Assembly: GCA_050180745.1 (NCBI GenBank)
Contig: JBFXDW010000004.1
Span: forward strand, 1-33,471
Source of the DNA: JBFXDW01 sp050180745
GTDB taxonomy: Bacteria; Pseudomonadota; Alphaproteobacteria; UBA9219
Direction of reading: 5' to 3'
DNA length: 33,471 bases
Shown: positions 8,612 to 15,042 of the stretch, piece by piece
How positions within the stretch are numbered: the first letter of the stretch is position 1
Layout of the letters: every line of letters starts with the position of its first letter
The notes under the pieces: generated by a model
What the model saw: the letters and a program-made list of their open reading frames with translations, nothing else
The model's database searches: none
Told to the model about the DNA's origin: nothing
Made by a program: the position numbers and the translations under genes

Positions 8612-8765
8612 TTTCCCAGAAATAGTTATCTTGTATCTTTGTTGGTGGGCCCCCGCCTTCGCGGGGGTGATAGCTTTTCTAAGCTCGTACCTCGCCAAGA
8701 AAAGCTAATCAGTTCAAGTCCCGTCACTCGCGCCATTTCCCAGAAATAGTTATCTTGTATCTTTG
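8588..8765 (+). repeat. 54-bp direct repeat of the tRNA-Asp 3' end flanking a 70-bp palindromic insert
   Basis: The sequence from the T arm of tRNA-Asp through CCA and about 30 bases of downstream DNA (8588-8641) recurs without visible mismatch at 8712-8765. The 70 bases between the copies hold a GC hairpin at 8650-8667 and an outer inverted repeat AGCTTTTCT/AGAAAAGCT (8672-8680, 8698-8706). The duplicated tRNA piece lacks the 5' half and cannot be a functional tRNA. No integrase is present between the copies. Confidence 0.85.
8650..8667. repeat. GC-rich palindrome in tRNA downstream insert
   Basis: CCCCCGC and GCGGGGG pair perfectly across a CTTC loop. It resembles the other dispersed hairpins in the window (32739-32758, 28020-28110). 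It might end tRNA transcription, but no T-run follows, so the terminator role is only a possibility. Confidence 0.6.
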
Positions 8766-8767
8766 GG

Positions 8768-8794
8768 CTCTCCCCCAAAGGATGGGGCGTTGGG
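8768..8794 (+). repeat. 27-bp dispersed repeat, copy 1
   Basis: A 27-base stretch containing CCCCCAAAGGATGGGG recurs in inverted orientation at 14809-14835 with one difference (G versus A). Both copies lie in spacers near tRNA or tRNA-like sequence. It is not part of a recognised gene, although open frames run through both copies. Confidence 0.7.
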
Positions 8795-8907
8795 TTCTAG
8801 CTGCTTTTCTCAAAAGTTTGATTTTTTTCCATAACGTGCGTACGAATCGGCTTTTCTTTGGTATACTTGGGGTCTCTTTCCTTTTTTTCTATGGAAGGCG
8901 GCTTCTG

Positions 8908-9132
8908 ATGAAACCTCTTTTTCTCTTACTCCCCTTGTTTTTTTTACTGGCAGCTTGTGAAACCAATACGGCTTATCCCGTACGGACCTATGATTATGCT
9001 GATTCTTTGTCCAAGGACCAAGCGTTGCCGCGCCATATGAACCGTGATCACTATAGTGCTGTTGAGGCTGCCGAGGCTACAGAAGAAGATGATGTTTGTG
9101 TGGGGCCTTTCTGTTCGTGTGAGGCGGAGTGA
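8908..9132 (+). CDS. Small lipoprotein of unknown function
   Basis: The frame is open further upstream through repeat DNA, but the ATG at 8908 gives a compact 74-residue lipoprotein: MKPLFLLLPLFFLLAAC is a clear signal with lipobox LAAC (Cys 17). The mature part is short, Tyr/Asp/Glu-rich and ends with a Cys-containing tail (DVCVGPFCSCEAE) that could form a disulfide or bind metal; that is speculative. I do not recognise a family. It precedes the TrcR gene by 237 bases, a spacer in which I see no gene. Signal and lipobox make it likely real. Confidence 0.6.
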   Translation: MKPLFLLLPLFFLLAACETNTAYPVRTYDYADSLSKDQALPRHMNRDHYSAVEAAEATEEDDVCVGPFCSCEAE

Positions 9133-9369
9133 TGGGTGAAGCTCTGTTAACCTTAACAAAAACATTTTTCTTCTAACCCTTTGATCTATTCCATCTAAAA
9201 GAGTCGCTTTTTTGTTCTGTTCTGCTAGAATAGCCGCCAGAGATGGAGGCGCTCTTCGTTTGGCTGCCCCTCTTCAAGCGATCCAGAAAATAGGTAGGGT
9301 TTTGGATCGTCCGGTCATTTTTCGTGGTCGGATGATAGGTTTTCTTTGCCTCTAAGGGAGATTAATGAA

Positions 9370-9981
9370 ATGGCTCAACAACTGCCTCTTATGCCTAAAG
9401 CTACGGCTGTGTGGCTTGTCGATAATACGGCGCTAACCTTTGAACAAATCGGTTTGTTCTGTGGGTTTCATGCGCTTCAAATTCAGGCGATCGCTGATGG
9501 TGATGTTGCCAGTGGTATTGTTGGACTTGATCCAGTGGCGAATGGTCAGATAACGGCAGAGGAAATTAAGCGCTGTGAGGCTGATAGTCGTGCTCACCTC
9601 AAGATGACTAAGAACGATTTACCGCAGGCAGTTAAACGCTCGAAAGGGCCTCGCTATACCCCAGTTTCCAAGCGGGCGGACAAGCCGGATGCGATTGCTT
9701 ATCTGCTCAAGACTTGTCCTGAGCTTATGGACTCACAAATCGTACGTCTTTTGGGGACTACCAAAGACACGATTGATAAAGTGCGTGAGAAGACTCATTG
9801 GAATTCGCCTAACATCAAAGCTAAGAACCCTGTTCTTTGTGGGCTTTGCAAACAAGTTGATTTGGATGCTGCCGTGAAACGTGCAACGCGTCGGGTTGAA
9901 CGGGAAGAAAAGAAGGCGTCTAAAGAAGGCGCGAATATGCTAGCTGAGGCCGATGCTGTTTCCGAAGATAGCGCGGAATAG
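9370..9981 (+). CDS. trcR: TrcR-type cell cycle regulator (DUF1013)
   Basis: The N-terminus LPLMPKATAVWLVDNTALTFEQIGLFCGFHALQIQAIADGDVA is the highly conserved signature of the alphaproteobacterial DUF1013/TrcR family, with a helix-turn-helix-like character. A second conserved segment (KPDAIAYLLKTCPELMDSQIVRLLGTTKDTIDKVREKTHWN) looks like another HTH. The tail is charged and carries two Cys in LCGLCKQVDLD. I chose ATG 9370 rather than the TTG at 9346 because homologues begin shortly before LPLMPKA and AGGGAG lies about 12 bases ahead. The protein has 203 residues. The family is annotated as a cell cycle transcriptional regulator; direct targets are not deducible here. Confidence 0.9.
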   Translation: MAQQLPLMPKATAVWLVDNTALTFEQIGLFCGFHALQIQAIADGDVASGIVGLDPVANGQITAEEIKRCEADSRAHLKMTKNDLPQAVKRSKGPRYTPVSKRADKPDAIAYLLKTCPELMDSQIVRLLGTTKDTIDKVREKTHWNSPNIKAKNPVLCGLCKQVDLDAAVKRATRRVEREEKKASKEGANMLAEADAVSEDSAE

Positions 9982-10021
9982 AATACAGCGCTGGCTCTTA
10001 GATATGATCGAGGGGGAAGGG

Positions 10022-11977
10022 TTATCTTTTCAGATCATTCCTGATTTGCAAGAAGGCTTTTCCCCCACTCAATCGAGCACGGTAGAATTGTAGGCTCTCT
10101 AGAATCCTTTGGATATAATTGCGTGTTTCATAGATTGAGATCGTTTCAATCCAGTCAACCGTGTCAACATTTGCTTTGCGCGGATCACCGAAGGTTTTGA
10201 TCCATTCCTGCGCACGACGAGGGCCAGCGTTGTAGGCGGCCAGTGCTAGTACCAGCGAGCCATCAAAGCGCTCGATTTGTTTTTGGATAAAATAGGTTCC
10301 AAGCCGTACGTTATAGTGCGGGTCTGTCAGTCTCGAGGAATCAAATCTTATTCCTATTTCACGGGCAACATCTTGGGCAGTGTCGGGCATAAGCTGCATT
10401 AGCCCCTGGGCGCCTACACTGCTTCCGGCTCTGGGGTTGAACATACTTTCCTGCCGGATGAGGGCATGGGTAAAGGCTATGTCGGGTGGTTGAGGAATAG
10501 CTATGGAGAGGATGGGATAAGCAGCCCCTGTGATGAGAATGCCTTCTTGTGCTGCTTTTTTAGCCGTTGCAATCGCCCAATCAGGGCGTTCAATGATATT
10601 GGCTAATTCTATCAAGAGGGCGAAATCAACGCGCTTGGTGGCGTAATTCGTAGCTGCAAGAAAGTACTCTTTGGCCTTTCCATAAAGATCAAGACGAGCA
10701 AGCTGCTCAATGGCCCTGATGATGCTGCGCTTATAAAAATCATCACGAATAGAAGAGGGAATAGGTGGTTCTGGTTGGGCTAGAATGTAGGGGTTTTCGT
10801 AGAGTTTATCGATCGCGAGTTGGCCATAGAAAGTCGTATTATAAAGAGCGGCCATCTCATAAGATTTTCCAGCTTCGGCAAGCTGATTGTTGGCTTCTTG
10901 TGCTCGTCCGAGCCAATAATATCCCCGTGCTTTTGAGATAGGGGCGCTGGCCGTTTTGACGATGTTGCGGAAGCGGGCTTCGGCTTCTAGGGGTTTATTT
11001 ATCTTACGCAAGGCTAGCCATCCAGTTAGGAACTCGGCTTGCAGATAAGCAAAGCTTTCGTCATCTGTTAGACGATGTTGTTTGACAAGCTCATAGGCTT
11101 GGGTGAATTTGTGTTGCTCCATTAAATAGCGGGCGAGTATGTGCGTCTTTTCCCACCATAGGCTGGGGCGGGCTATCTTTTTAGGAGGGTGCATAGCGAT
11201 TTCTAGAGCCTCTTGGTACATATCTCGCCGTAAGCGCCAGCGCATGCGTTCGTATAAGAGACCTGCGTCATTTTGGTACTTCTTGGGGACTTTATTGATC
11301 AAAGGAGCAACGCTGGATTGATCCTTGATGAGCGCGATGCGAGCTTGTGCTAGTAATTCATCCTTGTGATTAACGAAACGAAACATGTCCTTTGCGGCGC
11401 TCGTACGTTCATCCCACAAGAGCCGATTGAGACGCTTACGGTGGTCTTCTTTTCGTAGGAGGGGCTTATAACGTGAATAAAAAGCGTTAAAGTCATCCTT
11501 ATCGAAATTCCTGTCGATCCAGCGGCTGCGGACCAGCTTAATAGCTTTGGCTTCTTGGCTTGTGGCGTTAAGGACATCGATGTAGCGTGTAAAGCCAACA
11601 GCTGTTAGGGGGGGGTAGGAAGTGAACCAGTTTAAGACCTGCTGAGAGGGCATGTTACGCGGTATTTTTTGTTCAGCTATCAGGCGGACGCCGTTCAGGT
11701 TTGGCCAGTCAGGGTGCTGCATCACGAAGCGGGCGAGCTCATAAAAGTCGAAATCATTCCCTGGTTGAGCCATAAGCTCAACTAACAGGACTTCGTTCAG
11801 GGTATAGTTAGGGCTGCGTGCAAGCAGAATCTCGGCTTTATTGGAATGGCCTTGGGCGAGCTCTTGAAGGGCCATTTCATAGCTCGGCAGGCTATTAGAT
11901 GGGCGGGCGCTAGCCTCCTGGGGCCACAGGAAGGCAAGGCAAAAGGCAACAAAAAGGGTAAAAAAAGAGGTGCGCAT
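10022..11977 (-). CDS. slt: Soluble lytic murein transglycosylase
   Basis: The open frame begins at 12211, overlapping smpB. The first residues with a proper signal peptide are MRTSFFTLFVAFCLAFLWPQEASA, so I start at ATG 11977, giving 651 residues, normal for Slt70-type proteins. The N-terminal two thirds are an all-helical superhelix. The C-terminal lysozyme-like SLT domain carries the catalytic Glu in ALIRQESMFNPRAGSSVGAQG (near residue 509), then GLMQLMPDTAQ and LALAAYNAGPRRAQEW. The enzyme cleaves MurNAc-GlcNAc bonds with formation of 1,6-anhydroMurNAc in the periplasm. It is divergent from smpB with a 69-base spacer. Confidence 0.93.
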   Translation of the reverse strand: MRTSFFTLFVAFCLAFLWPQEASARPSNSLPSYEMALQELAQGHSNKAEILLARSPNYTLNEVLLVELMAQPGNDFDFYELARFVMQHPDWPNLNGVRLIAEQKIPRNMPSQQVLNWFTSYPPLTAVGFTRYIDVLNATSQEAKAIKLVRSRWIDRNFDKDDFNAFYSRYKPLLRKEDHRKRLNRLLWDERTSAAKDMFRFVNHKDELLAQARIALIKDQSSVAPLINKVPKKYQNDAGLLYERMRWRLRRDMYQEALEIAMHPPKKIARPSLWWEKTHILARYLMEQHKFTQAYELVKQHRLTDDESFAYLQAEFLTGWLALRKINKPLEAEARFRNIVKTASAPISKARGYYWLGRAQEANNQLAEAGKSYEMAALYNTTFYGQLAIDKLYENPYILAQPEPPIPSSIRDDFYKRSIIRAIEQLARLDLYGKAKEYFLAATNYATKRVDFALLIELANIIERPDWAIATAKKAAQEGILITGAAYPILSIAIPQPPDIAFTHALIRQESMFNPRAGSSVGAQGLMQLMPDTAQDVAREIGIRFDSSRLTDPHYNVRLGTYFIQKQIERFDGSLVLALAAYNAGPRRAQEWIKTFGDPRKANVDTVDWIETISIYETRNYIQRILESLQFYRARLSGGKAFLQIRNDLKR

Positions 11978-12046
11978 GTTCGCAGAGGGTAAAGACGAAT
12001 CCTTTTCATTGCAAGAGGGCGCGAGGATGGAGTATCTCTTTTTATT

Positions 12047-12541
12047 ATGAGTAAAGCCACTAAAGCAGAGAGCCGCCTGAAAGCACAGCGCTATGTCGCT
12101 GTGAACCGTCGCGCGCGTCACGACTATTTCATCACAGAGACAATAGAAGCCGGAATCATCCTTGTGGGGACTGAGGTCAAATCCTTGCGCCTTGGCCAAG
12201 CTAGCATTCAAGAGTCGTTTGCTTCAGGAAAAGATGGTGAGTTTATGCTGCTTAATGCCTATATTCCCGAGTACAAGCAAGCGGGCGATCATCTTCAACA
12301 TGAGACAAGGCGGCCTCGCATCCTCTTGTTGCATCGTAAGGAGAAAGATCGTTTGCTGGGGGCGGCAAAAAAAGAGGGGATAACAATTGTGCCTCTTGGA
12401 ATCTATTTCAATAAGCGAGGGATTGCTAAGGTTGAGCTCGGTCTTGCCAAGGGTAAGCAGAAGGCTGATAAAAGAGAAGCTACCAAAGAGCGTGACTGGA
12501 AGTTGGATAAGGCGCGGGTTCTGAGAGAAAAGAATAGGTAA
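12047..12541 (+). CDS. smpB: SsrA-binding protein SmpB
   Basis: SmpB binds tmRNA and delivers it to stalled ribosomes for trans-translation. The 164-residue protein has the OB-fold hallmarks NRRARHDYFI, EAGIILVGTEVKSLRLG and HRKEKDRLLG, then IVPLGIYFNKRGIAKVELGLAKGK and the basic C-terminal tail KRDW-like TKERDWKLDKARVLREKNR that folds in the decoding channel. The ATG at 12047 gives the expected N-terminus. The small exported-protein gene follows after 8 bases with a good ribosome binding site, so they are probably cotranscribed. I see no ssrA gene in the window. Confidence 0.96.
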   Translation: MSKATKAESRLKAQRYVAVNRRARHDYFITETIEAGIILVGTEVKSLRLGQASIQESFASGKDGEFMLLNAYIPEYKQAGDHLQHETRRPRILLLHRKEKDRLLGAAKKEGITIVPLGIYFNKRGIAKVELGLAKGKQKADKREATKERDWKLDKARVLREKNR

Positions 12542-12549
12542 GGAGTGTG

Positions 12550-12978
12550 ATGGTGAAGGGTTTTTCTGTTTTTGTTGTGATGACATGCTTAAGCTTAGCT
12601 GTGCCTGCGTGGGCTTCTGTCTTTGCCTCTGGTGCTACGCCGACTATTAAAGAAAAAGCGCCACATACCCTTTTTGCTAGAGCGATTGAGGACCTTCCGG
12701 TTATGTCAGGACTTGAGGTCGTTGACGATGAGGATGTGCTTGAGATTTTTGGTTCGCAACGTATGGCGCAAACTCTCTTGCGTGGCAGGGTTGATATTGA
12801 CCGTGTTTATTATTTTTATGCCGAGGTTTTACCTTCACTCGGCTGGAAAAAGATAGATTCAAAAACCTATCGGCGTGAGACTGAGCGTCTCCTTTTTCAG
12901 CCTAGTAGCGCGAATGAAGAAGGGATGACCTATGTCCGCTTTGTCGTCGAGCCGATGGGAGAGGGCGGGGCGGAGTGA
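12550..12978 (+). CDS. Small exported protein of unknown function
   Basis: The protein has 142 residues with a Sec signal peptide (MVKGFSVFVVMTCLSLAVPAWASVFA). The GTG three bases earlier is open too, but AAGGAG at 12540-12545 is better spaced for the ATG at 12550. The mature part contains DLPVMSGLEVVDDEDVLEIFGSQRMAQTLLRG and FYAEVLPSLGWKKIDSKTYRRE. That pattern, a short exported protein with FYxxxLPxLGW, resembles a recurring alphaproteobacterial hypothetical family, but I cannot name it. It follows smpB closely and probably shares its transcript. Confidence 0.75.
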   Translation: MVKGFSVFVVMTCLSLAVPAWASVFASGATPTIKEKAPHTLFARAIEDLPVMSGLEVVDDEDVLEIFGSQRMAQTLLRGRVDIDRVYYFYAEVLPSLGWKKIDSKTYRRETERLLFQPSSANEEGMTYVRFVVEPMGEGGAE

Positions 12979-13283
12979 GGCGGAAAACAGATGGGCTTCG
13001 TTGTTTTTTATCGAACCATTCTATGTCCGATGAACTCGCCAAATGGGGCGCGACCGTGTCCTGCGAAGCTGGCGCGTAGCGAAAGCGAAGACGGATCGGA
13101 AATATACGTGGCGTTTCAGGTGGCCTGTCCCCCGAAGCCTTGGCGTAGGGGGATTGCGAGGGGGCTAAAAAATGAAACGGGTTTCTCATTTTCAAGCCCC
13201 ATCCTCTCGGGTATTAACTTTTGGTATTTTTACGTGTAAAGTCGACTTAACACTTTTTCAATGATCCTTGCATAAGGATAATT
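12979..13283. repeat. Repeat-bearing spacer without a convincing gene
   Basis: This 305-base spacer has two GAAGC-containing palindromic repeats: one around 13059-13095 (CTGCGAAGC ... GCGAAGACGG) and one at 13128-13153 (TCCCCC/GGGGGA arms with GAAGCCTTGGC between). Translated on the minus strand they give YAKASGD-like peptides typical of small palindromic elements rather than genes. A short frame at 13023-13079 (MSDELAKWGATVSCEAGA) ends inside the first palindrome and could be a gene remnant. The last 30 bases contain AAGGAT, the probable ribosome binding site of the next gene. Confidence 0.6.
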
Positions 13284-14753
13284 ATGTCCAAAAAATACAG
13301 ACATCTTCGAATCGCCCTTATACTTTCTGCTGCTCTTTTTGTCATAGGGTTTCTATACTGGCGATTGGCTTTTCCTATACACCGGATTGAGAAAACATCT
13401 GATCTTATTATGTTGGGTGACCTTGATCATGATGGCAAATGGACGACAGCTGACCTTGATGTATTTGATAAAGAAAAAGCAAAGCCTTTTCAGCTTTTAG
13501 ATCATGACACCTATCTGATGGACATGAATCAAAACGGAATGATCGATGAAGAAGATTATGCTATTCTTCAAACGGTTGTCACCTATGACGGCAATGCTTA
13601 TAGGGCAGGTGATCAAAAAAGAAGTGAGGGGCATTCCTTTCCCCGTCCTCGTGAACTGTTTCGTTACATTTCTAAAGCTGAGTATCTTGTAAGGCCTTAC
13701 TGGGGTATGAAGTATATTTTTTCAGATAACTTGGGTTGGTTGGATGCAATCCATCCACTTCATCTCGATGTCTATATCAATGTTCTTAACGCCGCTATCT
13801 ATAATGAAGGTGTTCGATTAGACAGAGCGTGGCGTTTTCGAGAACCTAAATTAAGCACAATTGAACGAGACTATGCTGTCGGGAAATTAAAACAGGCAAA
13901 AACCAATTTTGAAGACGGGAAAAAATATGAATCTCTACTCCTTCTTATCGAACTAACGGAAGACGCTGAAACTTTGACGACTCGAAACCAACCGACGGTT
14001 GCTTTGAAATTTCTGGTTTTTAGAGATCATCTTCGCCACCTGATTGAATCACAGCTTTATGTTGATTTTGAAAAAGACAAGCAGGATTGGCGTGCAGTCC
14101 TCAAAAAAGTATCAGCCTATCTTTATGAAGATTTAGGTGTAAAATATGATTTTGAAACGCTTGGTCCTGCAAGAAATCTCACGGATATTGGAAATTATCT
14201 TCAACGGATTGAATGGCAGTTTTATAAAACCGTACGAAAAGACAGCGACTTTAACCAGATTGTTAAATTTGCACAGCATGACCCTAGATATTTGCGTGCT
14301 GTAGCACAAACCACCCCCAAATTTCATGACCCGTTAGTTCAAAATCACAATCTTCCTATGGTGCTTTTATTCCGCGAAGCCTTGCGCATTACAGGAGGAG
14401 ATAAAAAAGAGGCGATTGGTTTAATTGATGAAGTTGTGCGCATGCCTTTTTACTGGATTGGATTCTTACCAGACTGGACACGTGTAGAATCTGTGGCTCA
14501 AGGAAACTTCCTTCTTCCTGGCAATAAGGAAGATGGCGCCGATAAGAGCCGTCATTGGAATGTTTTTGGTGCGCTATGTCTATACAAAATGCCCTTGGAT
14601 GCACTTGATCTTGCTTTGAAAAGAGAAATGCAGGACTTACGCAAAAACAATTATGCCAAAGAAGACATGAGAGAATTTTTTAGAGATATGATCGCCAATC
14701 TGAATGGCATGTATCACGTTATGTCAGTTAATGTAGATTTGATCTCACAATAA
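13284..14753 (+). CDS. Membrane-anchored protein with EF-hand/dockerin-like calcium loops
   Basis: The protein has 489 residues. An N-terminal anchor (LRIALILSAALFVIGFLYWRLAF, about 8-30) is followed by two calcium-loop motifs: DLDHDGKWTTAD near 46-57 and DMNQNGMIDEED near 80-91. Both fit D-x-D/N-x-D/N-G-x-x-x-x-x-D/E, the spacing of dockerin type I or EF-hand pairs. The remaining ~390 residues are helical and I do not recognise them; there is no catalytic motif. The coding sequence is visibly richer in A/T than its neighbours and stands alone between repeat-filled spacers, with a tRNA-like fragment downstream, which suggests acquisition by transfer. AAGGAT lies a few bases before the ATG. 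Function unknown; an extracytoplasmic calcium-dependent binding role is a guess. Confidence 0.75.
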   Translation: MSKKYRHLRIALILSAALFVIGFLYWRLAFPIHRIEKTSDLIMLGDLDHDGKWTTADLDVFDKEKAKPFQLLDHDTYLMDMNQNGMIDEEDYAILQTVVTYDGNAYRAGDQKRSEGHSFPRPRELFRYISKAEYLVRPYWGMKYIFSDNLGWLDAIHPLHLDVYINVLNAAIYNEGVRLDRAWRFREPKLSTIERDYAVGKLKQAKTNFEDGKKYESLLLLIELTEDAETLTTRNQPTVALKFLVFRDHLRHLIESQLYVDFEKDKQDWRAVLKKVSAYLYEDLGVKYDFETLGPARNLTDIGNYLQRIEWQFYKTVRKDSDFNQIVKFAQHDPRYLRAVAQTTPKFHDPLVQNHNLPMVLLFREALRITGGDKKEAIGLIDEVVRMPFYWIGFLPDWTRVESVAQGNFLLPGNKEDGADKSRHWNVFGALCLYKMPLDALDLALKREMQDLRKNNYAKEDMREFFRDMIANLNGMYHVMSVNVDLISQ

Positions 14754-14787
14754 AAATGCGGCCATCTTGACGAGGCGAGATTATGAT

Positions 14788-14807
14788 GGTTTCGTATCCA
14801 CGAAACC
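14788..14807. repeat. Perfect hairpin downstream of the EF-hand gene
   Basis: GGTTTCGT and ACGAAACC form a perfect 8-base stem with an ATCC loop, 34 bases after the stop of the EF-hand gene. No T-run follows on the plus strand, so termination by this hairpin is uncertain. Confidence 0.55.
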
Positions 14808-14808
14808 T

Positions 14809-14835
14809 CCCAATGCCCCATCCTTTGGGGGAGAG
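14809..14835 (-). repeat. 27-bp dispersed repeat, copy 2 (inverted)
   Basis: This is the reverse complement of 8768-8794 with one difference. It sits between the hairpin at 14788-14807 and the tRNA-like fragment at 14873-14929. Confidence 0.7.
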
Positions 14836-14872
14836 TTAGGCAATCTAACCTATTGATTTTTAAAAGAAAATT

Positions 14873-14929
14873 TGGTGGACCCAAGCGGGATCGAACCCGA
14901 TGGCTACATCCTTGCTGAGGATGGAGAAA
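14873..14929 (-). pseudogene. tRNA-like 3' fragment (T arm, acceptor strand and CCA)
   Basis: Read on the minus strand, the segment ends in a T-arm-like GGGTTCGATCCC, then GCTTGGGTCC and ACCA, as in many tRNA 3' ends. Upstream, CATCC/GGATG closes a 7-base loop TCAGCAA that could be an anticodon stem-loop (AGC in the middle would read Ala), but position 33 would be C instead of U. The T stem has a mismatch, and no D arm or 5' acceptor strand (expected GGACCCA) is visible within about 100 bases. I therefore call a degenerate or truncated tRNA. The opposite strand of the 5' side is occupied by the flank of the GATCCCC array. Confidence 0.5.
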
Positions 14930-14976
14930 ACGCAGGAAAACAGGAAAAATAGAGAGCGAAAGAAACAGGAAGACTT

Positions 14977-15042
14977 CCCCGATCCCCGATCCCCGATCCC
15001 CGATCCCCGATCCCCGATCCCCGATCCCCGATCCCCGATCCC
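14977..15042. repeat. GATCCCC heptamer array, about nine units
   Basis: After CCCC at 14977-14980, GATCCCC is repeated eight times without error (14981-15036), followed by a final GATCCC that runs into the stop codon of the giant gene (reverse complement of 15042-15044). On the minus strand this reads GGGGATC repeated, i.e. G-runs separated by ATC, a canonical G-quadruplex pattern in the 3' end of the giant gene's transcript. The left flank, GAAAGAAACAGGAAG (14959-14973), matches the flanks of the ATTCAGG arrays elsewhere. Confidence 0.95.

Noticed and set aside
8349..8708. Two short open frames (minus 8349-8612, plus 8493-8708) around tRNA-Asp
   Set aside because: Both cross the tRNA gene. 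The PAFAGVI-like peptide is a known appearance of palindromic repeats read as protein.
9140..9175. CtrA-binding site upstream of trcR (GTTAACCTTAAC)
   Set aside because: The two TTAA halves are only two bases apart instead of seven, and the site lies about 200 bases from the gene. Too weak to annotate.
12902..13195. Minus-strand open frame containing YAKASGD
   Set aside because: That peptide comes from the palindromic repeats in the spacer. The frame also overlaps the end of the exported-protein gene and has no initiation site.
14760..14930. tRNA-like 3' end as part of a permuted two-piece tmRNA
   Set aside because: No matching 5' acceptor strand (GGACCCA) and no tag-like coding segment were seen next to it on the minus strand.
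14977..15042. Possible CRISPR array
   Set aside because: The units are seven bases long and directly tandem with no unique spacers, and no cas gene is present in the window.
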